Positions 16,148 through 23,492 of a DNA stretch of 26,375 nucleotides are shown piece after piece. The translations under genes were made by a program, and so were the position numbers. The stretch is taken from the IMG/VR virus record IMGVR_UViG_3300017931_000023, positions 1-26,375 of that record; one strand, given 5' to 3'. Within the stretch, counting starts at the first letter, position 1. Every line of letters starts with the position of its first letter. Under the pieces are notes generated by a model that saw only the letters and a program-made list of their open reading frames with translations, was not told the DNA's origin and searched no databases. Source of the DNA: a virus.

Positions 16148-16485
16148 TACTCCCCCTTCCTGGCTTCCAAGGACTGGTCGAGGGCGGTGTTGTCCACTAT
16201 CTCTCCGCCCGACATCTTGGCGATGTTCTTGTCGATGTTGGCAAGGGTGGCCCTTATGTGGGGGATACAGTTGGTGGCGAGGACCTCCACATGGTTCTCG
16301 GTCACGGAGATGCCGAAGAAGAACCTGTACGCCTGGACAGAGGCCACGGAAACCATGCCCGCCAGGGCGATGGCGATGCCCGCTACCTCCCTCCAGCTCA
16401 CGTTCTCGACCAGGTTCACTAGGACTCGGAACGGGGTTTCTTGTAGCATGGCTTTTATTTTCCCTTGCCTTTCCTGCTCCTCCAA
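16147..16485 (-). CDS. Small membrane protein
   Basis: Up to 112 residues from a TTG start at 16483-16485; an ATG at 16447-16449 (residue 13) is a likely alternative, as neither has a strong ribosome site. There is one clear membrane span (EVAGIAIALAGMVSVASVQA), a short aromatic stretch (YRFFFG) and a polar C terminus (NIDKNIAKMSGG, LDQSLEARKGE). It lies between the collagen-like gene and the connector gene. Holin-like size, but only one obvious span and no lysis neighbours, so no function is assigned. Confidence 0.6.
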   Translation of the reverse strand: MEEQERQGKIKAMLQETPFRVLVNLVENVSWREVAGIAIALAGMVSVASVQAYRFFFGISVTENHVEVLATNCIPHIRATLANIDKNIAKMSGGEIVDNTALDQSLEARKGE

Positions 16486-16540
16486 GCGGCTGCTGGATGA
16501 GGCCCGCTCCCTGTCGATGCTGCCTTCAGGACAGTAGGCT

Positions 16541-17038
16541 CTAGTTGTACAGTGCCACCCAGTATGGGGAGCCGAGCACGCTGGTCTGGCCGTACCCGAC
16601 CAGCTTCATCCCCCCCGTATAGCCAGTGAAGTCCGTGAAGCCCGGCCCAGTGTACCCAGTGTATCCTGTATAGCCTGTCCCTCTGGGACCTGTGTAGCCC
16701 GTATAACCAGTGTATCCTGTGTAGCCTGTCCCTCCGGGACCTGTGTAGCCCGTATAACCAGTGTATCCTGTGATGTTGGGACCAGTGTAGCCTGTATAGC
16801 CCGTCCTACCTGTGTATCCAGTGTAGCCAGTGTAACCAGTGTAGCCAGTTCCACCGGGCCCGATAGGACCGGTATAGCCGGTGTAGCCTGTATACCCGCT
16901 GTAGCCCGTCGAACCAATGGGAACCACAGACTGGTCGAAAACGCCGTCCGGCCCGAGCCGGACGAGCTTCCCGGCATCGGACGTGCCTTCGCTCACTATG
17001 ATTGGGTCAAGACCCTTCTGGTACGCTGCTGGTTGCAT
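16541..17038 (-). CDS. Collagen-like Gly-Tyr-Thr repeat protein
   Basis: A 165-residue protein in three parts: a leader of about 43 residues ([30 protein letters not shown]), a repeat region of about 100 residues with 20 GYT triplets plus GST, GYS, GRT, GPI, GPR and similar, and a short tail ([21 protein letters not shown] region). Gly at every third place is collagen-like, but blocks of 2-4 GYT are separated by short breaks ([23 protein letters not shown]) that shift the register. Tyr at X and Thr at Y is unusual for a triple helix, which normally favours Pro. GAGGAG lies 5 bases before the ATG at 17036-17038. Placed right behind the capsid gene, it may decorate the head as fibres. Confidence 0.85.
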   Translation of the reverse strand: MQPAAYQKGLDPIIVSEGTSDAGKLVRLGPDGVFDQSVVPIGSTGYSGYTGYTGYTGPIGPGGTGYTGYTGYTGYTGRTGYTGYTGPNITGYTGYTGYTGPGGTGYTGYTGYTGYTGPRGTGYTGYTGYTGPGFTDFTGYTGGMKLVGYGQTSVLGSPYWVALYN

Positions 17039-17049
17039 GGTTACTCCTC

Positions 17050-17093
17050 AAAAAAAATCAGGGCCCCGGGCCTATTTGTCGGCCCAAGGCCCT
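17050..17093 (-). terminator. Intrinsic terminator after the major capsid gene
   Basis: On the coding strand AGGGCC pairs with GGCCCT, then after a 2x2 internal loop GGGCC pairs with GGCCC around an 8-base loop, followed by GA and eight T residues (17057-17050). The T-run runs straight into the GAGGAG ribosome site of the collagen-like gene. The stretch 17094-17130 holds no recognised promoter, so it probably acts as a partial terminator giving more capsid mRNA than downstream mRNA. Confidence 0.8.
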
Positions 17094-17130
17094 AAGGGTC
17101 TTTCGTCAAACTTCTTCATTCACAAGGACG

Positions 17131-18720
17131 CTAAGCAACCCCTACGCTCGTGATGACGATGTTGGCCCACGGGACGTAGACCTCCAGTGTCTCCTCAACG
17201 TAGACACCCTGCGAGTGCAGCCTGGTGACGTAGGGGTACCGGAGTGCGTAGTACGGCTCACGGCACATCATCCTGGCGTTAGCCGGGATGGTATTGCCGG
17301 CCGCCGGATAAGGGTTGGTGAATGTCGGTGCCATGATGGTCCCGAAGGGCAGCCAGGGCACGGTGACCAGAGGGATGACCTTGGCGGTGCCATACGCCGA
17401 GAACTTGCACTTGTAGTTCTCGATTAGCGAGCCGCCAGCCGAGGGGGAATTGGGGTCGCCGCTACGGGTCCAGAGGGTGCTCCCGGAGCCGCTGGGCGAT
17501 GTCTGCATCCTGTTCTGGAACGGAGGCATGATATCGGAGCTGATAAGCGCAATATCCGGGGTGGTCTGGAACAGTTTCCACTGGGTGGCGATGGCCGTCT
17601 CCAGCTCCACGACGCCGCCGCTGCCGTCAGCGTGCAGGATTGCGCCTGCGGCGTCAACGACATAGGCAGGGGTGGTAGTGGCGAGCGAGCCAGCGGCCCA
17701 GGTGGCGAGCCCGTCGAAGTCCCCCGTGGTGGTGCCGGGGACAGGCGGGTTGGCGCTGTGGTCGAGGCTGTCGCCCAGGGCACTGAGCTTCTGTGCAGTG
17801 GCCTTGTTGGGAAGCGTGGTGACAGTGAAGGTGCTGGTCGGGTAGACGCCCTGGAAGTAGCAGTCGGTGGGGACGGGCGGGGAGCTGCTGGCGTCGTCGC
17901 TGTCCACGTAGCATGCATACCCGAATGCGCCAGGGATAGGCTGCACGGTGACGGTAACGGACTGATGGTCCGAGGAGGTGCTTACCACAGCGGACTGTGC
18001 GGACGGGATGCCCGTGCCCCCCTGGTTGACCAGTGCGGTGCCGTCCACGGAGGTGTAGGATACCGTCTGGACGATTCCCTTCCCTGCCCCGAACGTCAGA
18101 GCATTATAGATGCCCCATCCGGTCAGGGGAACGACGACGACGGACACGGTCTTGACGTAGCCCATCGAGCCGCTGCTGGCAAGGGCGATGCCCGGTGCCG
18201 GAGGCTGGGCGGTGGTCAGGGTAAACCCGTTCTGGCCGCTGTAGCCGGTGCCGGAGTTGCCGAAGATGGCCATCCTCTCCTCAAGGTTCAGGAGGACGTT
18301 CAGGCTGGCAAGCCGGGCGGTGCCCAGGTTGTCGTTGTGGCCGACGCCTGCCGACTGCGCCTCGAAGGTCACGCTGGCATCCGTGCCCAGGGTGACATAG
18401 TTGGCACTGGTCCTGCGGGTGGGGATGTTGATGTACTGCGACCGGCTGCCCTCGGCGATGGACGGCAGCACGTTGGTGCCAGGCGTGATAATCTGGTCCC
18501 AGGTCGTCTGGAGGCCGCCAATCTCGTGCCCCAGCTCGGTGGGGGTCACACGGGGGATGAGGTCCAGGACCCTGTGGAAGACACTGTAGGTGTTGCGTGC
18601 CTCCGCCTCCAGGGGCAGGAAGTTCAGCCCGCTCCCGGTAGTGATGGAGTTGGCGTTCGCCTTCGACAAGTTCTGTATCTCGGCGATAAGCCCTGCGATT
18701 TCAGTGTTCTCAAATGCCAT
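17131..18720 (-). CDS. Major capsid protein, HK97 fold
   Basis: A 529-residue coat protein following the prohead protease. The N-terminal arm (FENTEIAGLIAEIQNLSKA), the LNFLPLEAEARNTYSVF start, the E-loop/P-domain region (PSIAEGSRSQYINIP, TRRTSANYVTLGTDASVTFEA) and a C-terminal domain (ISSDIMPPFQNRMQTSP, YGTAKVIPLVTVPWLPFGTI cut in pieces, YYALRYPYVTRLHSQGVYVEETLE) fit HK97-type capsid proteins. An extra beta-rich segment (about residues 175-315, with VVSTSSDHQSVTVTVQP, YACYVDSDDASSS and TFTVTTLPN) looks like an inserted Ig or fibronectin type III-like domain, explaining the length above the usual 300-400. GGAGA lies six bases before the ATG. Many copies form the shell. Confidence 0.9.
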   Translation of the reverse strand: MAFENTEIAGLIAEIQNLSKANANSITTGSGLNFLPLEAEARNTYSVFHRVLDLIPRVTPTELGHEIGGLQTTWDQIITPGTNVLPSIAEGSRSQYINIPTRRTSANYVTLGTDASVTFEAQSAGVGHNDNLGTARLASLNVLLNLEERMAIFGNSGTGYSGQNGFTLTTAQPPAPGIALASSGSMGYVKTVSVVVVPLTGWGIYNALTFGAGKGIVQTVSYTSVDGTALVNQGGTGIPSAQSAVVSTSSDHQSVTVTVQPIPGAFGYACYVDSDDASSSPPVPTDCYFQGVYPTSTFTVTTLPNKATAQKLSALGDSLDHSANPPVPGTTTGDFDGLATWAAGSLATTTPAYVVDAAGAILHADGSGGVVELETAIATQWKLFQTTPDIALISSDIMPPFQNRMQTSPSGSGSTLWTRSGDPNSPSAGGSLIENYKCKFSAYGTAKVIPLVTVPWLPFGTIMAPTFTNPYPAAGNTIPANARMMCREPYYALRYPYVTRLHSQGVYVEETLEVYVPWANIVITSVGVA

Positions 18721-18735
18721 AATAATTCTCCTTGT

Positions 18736-18751
18736 GCCCCTGGCTAGGGGC
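18736..18751 (-). other. Small hairpin in the leader of the capsid gene
   Basis: GCCCCT and AGGGGC pair around a GGCT loop, 15 bases upstream of the capsid ATG and just before its GGAGA ribosome site. There is no T-run. It may protect the 5' end of a processed capsid mRNA; weak evidence. Confidence 0.35.
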
Positions 18752-18778
18752 CTAACATCATTGCTTGCAGAGGCCTAC

Positions 18779-20380
18779 TTACTCAGCCTTCCTCGTCGCA
18801 TACCATGTCCGCAGGAGCCTTGCCGGGGTATAGGGCTGCCAGGACTTCGCCTGCTCCGCCAGGACCTTGGCTGCAGCCGCAGACTGGGGGGCTGCCATAG
18901 CGTTCACGTAGTCGGCCTTGGCAAGCTCGACGGGCTCTGTCTTGCTGTCCTTGGTATCCGCCTCCTTGGTCACGGCGGACTTGGCGAACGGCTGTGCCGT
19001 CCCACGGTCTCCAGGGCCGGAGATGCCCTTGACGATGGCCTTGAGGCCCTCGGCGATTCCGTCCCGGACCATCTTGGCCACGTCCTCGGCCTTCACTTCC
19101 TTGGCGGCCGGGGCAGCGGACTCGGGATTGGCCGGGGTGGGCTCGAATCCCTTGTCGTCCTGGGTGCTCTCAGGGCCACCGCCGATTACCTTGGCGATGC
19201 CGTCGAGATGGGAATGGACGCCCTTGTGGAACGCCAGGTGGCGCTCGTGGTGGGCATCGACATGCTCCCTCAGCTTCGCAATCTTCTCGTGGATGCTCTT
19301 GCGAGCAGCCTTGTCAAGCGTTACGTCCTTCTCCATAGCGAGTCCTCCGGCTAGTCTTTCCAGCTCATCTAAAGCATTCGGTATTCCAGAAACATCCCCT
19401 TCCTCCAGGGAGGAGAGGGTCTTCCACAGCCCCTCGGAGGCGGCAAGCTTCTCAGCGGACGGCACTTCCATGCCCTCCTGCTCATAGAGACGCCTCAGGG
19501 AGGCTATGGCCTTATCCTTGTCCGGGCCCTCATACTTGTTGCCCCTGTACCCGCCGTGCAGCGCAGCCCAGGCGGCCCCCATATGAGAATGGCTGGGACT
19601 TCCGCCCTCGTCGGTCACGGGGAGGTGGTCCGGGGGGACAAGGTAGCGTACCCCCTTCTCCACGGAATCCTTTCCTGGCGTGCCATCCACGGCCTCCTTG
19701 GCAGCCTTGCCGCAGGAGGCGCACTTGCCGTCCACGAGGGCCTTGCCGCAGCCTCCGCACTTCTCCCCGGGCTCCCCCGCACAGGAGGCGCACTTGCCGT
19801 CCGCCAGCTCCTTGCCGCACTTGCCGCAAAACCTGTCCATTTCTGCCTTCCCCAGCAGTATCGGCTCCTCGGTGCCCTTTCCGGCAAACTTCCTCAGCTC
19901 CGTGCTGCCATCCTGCTTGACCATCTGGAAATCGGACTCCGGGTTGTTGGCCAGGTCCACGATGCTTATCTCGGCCAGCCGGGGGATGTACCACTTCTCC
20001 CCCTTCTCCACCCACCTGTCCGCATACTTCCCGCCGATAGAGAACCCCGTATAGAGGCCCTCGTACATCTTCTGCTTCGCAATGGGGTCGATTATCTTGG
20101 CGGTGACGAAGACCCCCTGGTTCACGTCGTCGAACGTCAGGTCCGTAAGCTTGCCGGCCGAGGTGTGGGGGTTGTGCATCTCCCGCACGTTGCCGAGGTT
20201 CTTCCCCTGGCTGGCCTTGAAGACCCGCTCGCTCCAGGAGGAGAACTGGGGCTTGGACCTCTCGTAGTGCATCCGCTCGCCATCGGCATCCCTGGCCTGG
20301 GTGGCGGCATACCCCACCGCTATCCCCTGGAAGGGGTCGTACTTCTGGAGCGGGACGAATATGCTCTTGTCGTAGTCCAT
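18779..20380 (-). CDS. Prohead protease (XkdF-like) fused to zinc ribbons and a scaffold-like tail
   Basis: A 533-residue protein. Residues 1-155 match the XkdF-type prohead serine protease: VREMHNPH gives catalytic His69, YTGFSIGG gives Ser114, and RLAEISIVDLANNP is the typical closing strand. Residues 185-223 hold two zinc ribbons (Cys185, 188, 197, 200 and Cys208, 211, 220, 223). Residues about 248-305 form a small domain (HMGAAWAALHGGYRGNKY, ASLRRLYEQEGM) like one fused to other phage proteases (DUF6582-like, tentative). The rest is helical and charged, with a His-rich stretch (HVDAHHERHLAFHKGVHSH) and an Ala/Lys/Glu-rich end, as expected for a scaffold cleaved out during maturation. No separate scaffold gene is seen. 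AGGAGG lies 14 bases before the ATG, inside an inverted repeat. Confidence 0.85.
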   Translation of the reverse strand: MDYDKSIFVPLQKYDPFQGIAVGYAATQARDADGERMHYERSKPQFSSWSERVFKASQGKNLGNVREMHNPHTSAGKLTDLTFDDVNQGVFVTAKIIDPIAKQKMYEGLYTGFSIGGKYADRWVEKGEKWYIPRLAEISIVDLANNPESDFQMVKQDGSTELRKFAGKGTEEPILLGKAEMDRFCGKCGKELADGKCASCAGEPGEKCGGCGKALVDGKCASCGKAAKEAVDGTPGKDSVEKGVRYLVPPDHLPVTDEGGSPSHSHMGAAWAALHGGYRGNKYEGPDKDKAIASLRRLYEQEGMEVPSAEKLAASEGLWKTLSSLEEGDVSGIPNALDELERLAGGLAMEKDVTLDKAARKSIHEKIAKLREHVDAHHERHLAFHKGVHSHLDGIAKVIGGGPESTQDDKGFEPTPANPESAAPAAKEVKAEDVAKMVRDGIAEGLKAIVKGISGPGDRGTAQPFAKSAVTKEADTKDSKTEPVELAKADYVNAMAAPQSAAAAKVLAEQAKSWQPYTPARLLRTWYATRKAE

Positions 20381-20394
20381 ATCTGGCTAGCGGC

Positions 20395-20446
20395 CCTCCT
20401 GCCGGGGGTTGAGGAGACTATGGCGAAGCCTGTGCCCGGCAGGAGG
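20395..20446 (-). promoter_or_regulatory. 12-bp inverted repeat covering the protease ribosome binding site
   Basis: On the coding strand CCTCCTGCCGGG (20446-20435) and CCCGGCAGGAGG (20406-20395) are perfect complements with a 28-base loop; the second arm contains AGGAGG, the only ribosome site before the protease ATG. Folding would hide it. A competing short stem (GCTTTC 20446-20451 with GAAAGC 20465-20470, plus strand) overlaps the far arm. The 117-base gap 20381-20497 contains no other feature. Confidence 0.55.
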
Positions 20447-20497
20447 CTTTCCCGCTATACTAAAGAAAGCGGTATTGCCTTTCCTGCCAGGCGGGGG

Positions 20498-20713
20498 CTA
20501 CACATGATTCCAGTCCCCAGGAACGAAGCGGTGCGAGCCGTCCGATGCCACTATATCCCGGACCCTGGGCCTCGGGGCGCACCCTAGGTCCATGGACTCC
20601 CAGTCGTTCCAGATGGCATTCACGCCGAAGTAGTCCACGATGCTACGGGCGGCAAGGTAGCAATAGTTCCAGTGGCGGACCAGGTAGAGTATCTCCTTCG
20701 TCCTCCTGGTCAT
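20498..20713 (-). CDS. Small protein of unknown function
   Basis: A 71-residue protein starting MTRRTKEILY. Its ATG (20711-20713) overlaps the portal stop as ATGA, the usual coupling in this operon; a longer reading of the frame would lie inside the portal gene. It has an amphipathic, aromatic-rich N-terminal half (YLVRHWNYCYLAARSIVDYFG, in part) and an Asp/Trp-rich middle (NAIWNDWES). No family recognised. It precedes the protease gene. Confidence 0.6.
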   Translation of the reverse strand: MTRRTKEILYLVRHWNYCYLAARSIVDYFGVNAIWNDWESMDLGCAPRPRVRDIVASDGSHRFVPGDWNHV

Positions 20714-23130
20714 GCCTCCTCGTCCTTGGTGCTGGCCACATAGACAGCGCAGTTGCAATCTGGGTGTGATTCGAGCGTGGACTTGGCCCCTGACGGGAAG
20801 GCATCCCCCAGGTTGACCTCTTCCCCGTCGTTCATCAGGCACTCGTCGCAGGGGTCGGGCCCGATGGCCTCCCACGCTATCCTCTTGACCACGCCGGACC
20901 TCTCCCAGAAGCCCAGGGACGCACCCATCTGTGCCCGGCCTACCTCTGTCTTGGCTATAAGGGCAGCACGGGCGTCTGAGAATATCCCCGCCTCGCCCTC
21001 CTCCAGGGCTGCCTTGACAGAGGACTGAAGCTCCTCGGGGCTGGTGGCAGTCTTGAGGGACTCCTCGACGATGCTGTTCAGCCTCTCACGGGTAGTCTCC
21101 AGGATATTCCACTTGGCATCGGGGTTGTTCACTAGCGTACCGTCAGGAAGCCTTTTCATGCCGACCAGCTCTGCCGCCCTGTCCCTGGCCCAGGCTGCCG
21201 CCTGGTCGTTGGCAGGGCCTACCAGGCTGTCCTCGTCCATGTCGAGGAGCAGGGATGCCTGCCCCACGCCGGACAGGGCTGCCTGCTCCAGTGCAGCAGA
21301 GGCCTCGGGGACAGCGTCCTGGAGCTGCCTTGCTATCCTGTTCCAATAGTCTGCCCTCCCCAGGATGCCGCCGTCGTCCGCCTTCTTGACCTCGAAGAGG
21401 ACAGCGCAGTTCCCGAGCGCCTGCCCCTTCGCCTTCTGGAAGGCCGTGCGGAGCGCAAGCTCAAGCTGCGCCGCCGCTATCTGGGAGTTCCTTGTGAGGC
21501 TTCCTGGCTGGAGGCGTGGCCTGCCCCGCTTTGCCACCCCCCCCTGCCCTTTTGGGGAAGGGCCGGAAACGGGGGGCGGGACGGGGGGCTTGTCCGCAGA
21601 TATGGCCGGCGCAGGGCGGAAGTCCCCGCTCTCGGCATCGTCCAGGCTCTCCAGCGGGACAGGGCCGTTGGGGGTCAGGTAGATATGCTGGTTGGCCCAC
21701 AGCTCGTCAACCTGGTCCCTGTTGTTCCGCTCCGCTATGTCGTTCCAGGAGCACAGGCCATGCCCGAAGTCCGAGGCGTCTACCTGGGCGGACTTGAGCG
21801 GGTCCCTGCTCTCCCTCGCCTCCGGCACCGCCTCCATGTCCCCGTACCCGAGCTGGCCGAGTATCTCGTTCAGGAGGTCCCTGCACCAGTCGATGTAGGG
21901 CTGGAGCCCCTCTATCTCGCCCTGGACGCTCATCTCCTCGGCCACCGCCCTGTTCACCTGCTTGATGAAGGCGGTGGGGCTGACGCCCAGGCAGTAGCAG
22001 CACACACGGGCGAGCCACTCGTCGAACTCGTCCTTGAGCACCTGCTCGTTGAGCTTGGGGAATATGATATTGGGCTGCTTGTCGCCGCCGTAGCTGGGGA
22101 GGAAGAAGCCCTTCCTGCGGTTCCTGGCGTTCCCGGACAGTATGGACTCAAGGTAGCCGTTCGCCTCCTCCACCTTGGCGATGGGCACGTCCGGGGGCAT
22201 GAAGGCAATGAACTCGAACCCCATCCCGGACCTGTAGAAGGCGGCCTGGAAATCCAGGCGGCCAAGCCCCAGGGCAAGGATGGCAAGCGCCTGCTCGATG
22301 GGGCTGAACCCGTACTTGCGGTAGGTCAGGCGGTTGCGGACGGCGTAGATAAGCTCCGTGTCCGTCATCTCCTGGGCAGGGAAGCCGTAGGGGGTAAGCT
22401 GGAATGCCGGGCTGCCGCCCTTGGCATCAAAGCTGCGCTTCTTGGCAAGGTAGGACCTGGTGGCCTTCTTGGGGGAGGTCTGCACGAGGTGGCTTGCGGG
22501 ACGGCCGCTCGCCTGGTGGGAGGCAGGCTGGTTGCCGGACTCGTCGAGCAGCGGGAAGACCTGCGCCCCGTCAATCTGCCCCAGGCTGCAAATCCTGCCC
22601 TCCTGGTCCTTCTGGAGCCAGACAGAGGCAGCGTCGATGACCAGCATGTCGTCCACCAGCCCCCTCAGCCATGTCCTGAACCACTGCCAGCCGTCCGGCT
22701 TGGCGAAGAAGGCGTTGAGCTGGTCTACCCTGTCGTCCCCGACCACCCGCTTGCGGAAGGCCACCTTGGTCTCGCCCTTCCTCTGCCTGGGCCTGAACTG
22801 CCAGTTGATTCCGGCGACCTTGTCCTTCACAGTCTCAAGGATGAAGCGGATGATAGGGTAGTAGCTGAAGTTCCTGATGGTATTGAAGTCTACCTGGCCG
22901 TCCCGCCCCTGGAAGGAGATGTTGGTGAGGGGCATGTAGGCATAGCGCCTGGGAGGCGTGCCTGCGGGAGATATGGGATGTATGGGCTGACCGGCGGGGA
23001 ACCAACCTGTTACGGCCAAATCCTGGATGGTCAAGGCCCCGCCAGTCTGCATTATATCAGATAAGTATAGCCTTTGCTTGCCTGCTGGAAGGGAGGCAGG
23101 GCCTATGTTCTTGTTCTTGGCCAGGGTCAT
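20710..23130 (-). CDS. Portal protein fused to a MuF-type head morphogenesis domain
   Basis: An 806-residue fusion. Residues about 60-480 form the portal: a RNFSYYPIIRFILETVKDKVAGINW segment (in part), a DELIYAVRNRL-like loop region (ELIYAVRNRLTYRKYGFSPIEQ in part), and YCLGVSPTAF, typical of portal cores. A proline-rich linker (PPVPPPVSGPSP, about 512-523) follows. Residues about 550-800 are helical and end in the MuF signature: LIAKTEVGRAQ, then DPCDECLMNDGEEV and SHPDCNC. The portal ring is the DNA gate and packaging motor base; MuF proteins sit inside or on the head, sometimes ejected with DNA. The ATG overlaps the previous stop (ATGA) with GAGGAG upstream. No stop or frameshift separates the two parts. 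Confidence 0.9.
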   Translation of the reverse strand: MTLAKNKNIGPASLPAGKQRLYLSDIMQTGGALTIQDLAVTGWFPAGQPIHPISPAGTPPRRYAYMPLTNISFQGRDGQVDFNTIRNFSYYPIIRFILETVKDKVAGINWQFRPRQRKGETKVAFRKRVVGDDRVDQLNAFFAKPDGWQWFRTWLRGLVDDMLVIDAASVWLQKDQEGRICSLGQIDGAQVFPLLDESGNQPASHQASGRPASHLVQTSPKKATRSYLAKKRSFDAKGGSPAFQLTPYGFPAQEMTDTELIYAVRNRLTYRKYGFSPIEQALAILALGLGRLDFQAAFYRSGMGFEFIAFMPPDVPIAKVEEANGYLESILSGNARNRRKGFFLPSYGGDKQPNIIFPKLNEQVLKDEFDEWLARVCCYCLGVSPTAFIKQVNRAVAEEMSVQGEIEGLQPYIDWCRDLLNEILGQLGYGDMEAVPEARESRDPLKSAQVDASDFGHGLCSWNDIAERNNRDQVDELWANQHIYLTPNGPVPLESLDDAESGDFRPAPAISADKPPVPPPVSGPSPKGQGGVAKRGRPRLQPGSLTRNSQIAAAQLELALRTAFQKAKGQALGNCAVLFEVKKADDGGILGRADYWNRIARQLQDAVPEASAALEQAALSGVGQASLLLDMDEDSLVGPANDQAAAWARDRAAELVGMKRLPDGTLVNNPDAKWNILETTRERLNSIVEESLKTATSPEELQSSVKAALEEGEAGIFSDARAALIAKTEVGRAQMGASLGFWERSGVVKRIAWEAIGPDPCDECLMNDGEEVNLGDAFPSGAKSTLESHPDCNCAVYVASTKDEEA

Positions 23131-23480
23131 ACCGTCTTCTCCTCGCTATGCCAGCTAAGGTCCACGCCCCTGTTCGCCTTGGTATTCTTGTCCTTGCCGG
23201 CCGCCCACAGGGCGGCCTCCTCCGGGCCAAGCGGGGGTGCCTTGAGCCTGTCCACAATCTGCTCCGGGCCGATGAGCAAGGCGGTAGGCTGCTGCCACAC
23301 CCACTTGCAGACCAGGCAAGTACACTCGATGGCAACCTTCTGCCCGTCCGTGACGGCCTGTATCCCGCCCTTCCTGTGGGCGCAGGCCGGGCACAGGCCG
23401 TTTACCGGGACCCTCTTGAAGAGCCAGACGTACAGGCGGGCCATCCACCTGGGGACCGGGACTTTCGAGAGAAGGCTCAT
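23127..23480 (-). CDS. Small zinc-ribbon protein of unknown function
   Basis: A 117-residue protein between terminase and portal. CPAC (residues 30-33) and ECTCLVC (52-58) give paired cysteines for a zinc ribbon; the N terminus is basic and aromatic (RWMARLYVWLFKR) and the C terminus polar. The ATG at 23478-23480 is preferred over the in-frame ATG at 23490-23492 because GAGGA lies 5 bases before it. Zinc ribbons in this place may help DNA handling during packaging, but no function is shown. Confidence 0.75.
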   Translation of the reverse strand: MSLLSKVPVPRWMARLYVWLFKRVPVNGLCPACAHRKGGIQAVTDGQKVAIECTCLVCKWVWQQPTALLIGPEQIVDRLKAPPLGPEEAALWAAGKDKNTKANRGVDLSWHSEEKTV

Positions 23481-23492
23481 TCTTGTCCTCAT

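Noticed and set aside
16147-16485. Holin call for the small membrane proteins here and at 14775-14945
   Set aside because: Single membrane span with no endolysin next to them; size alone is not enough.
21685-23064. Plus-strand open frame of 459 codons opposite the portal gene (also 1461-2477, 5337-6494, 17632-18747)
   Set aside because: Antisense shadows in GC-rich DNA: low complexity, no family motifs, and opposite to well-supported genes.
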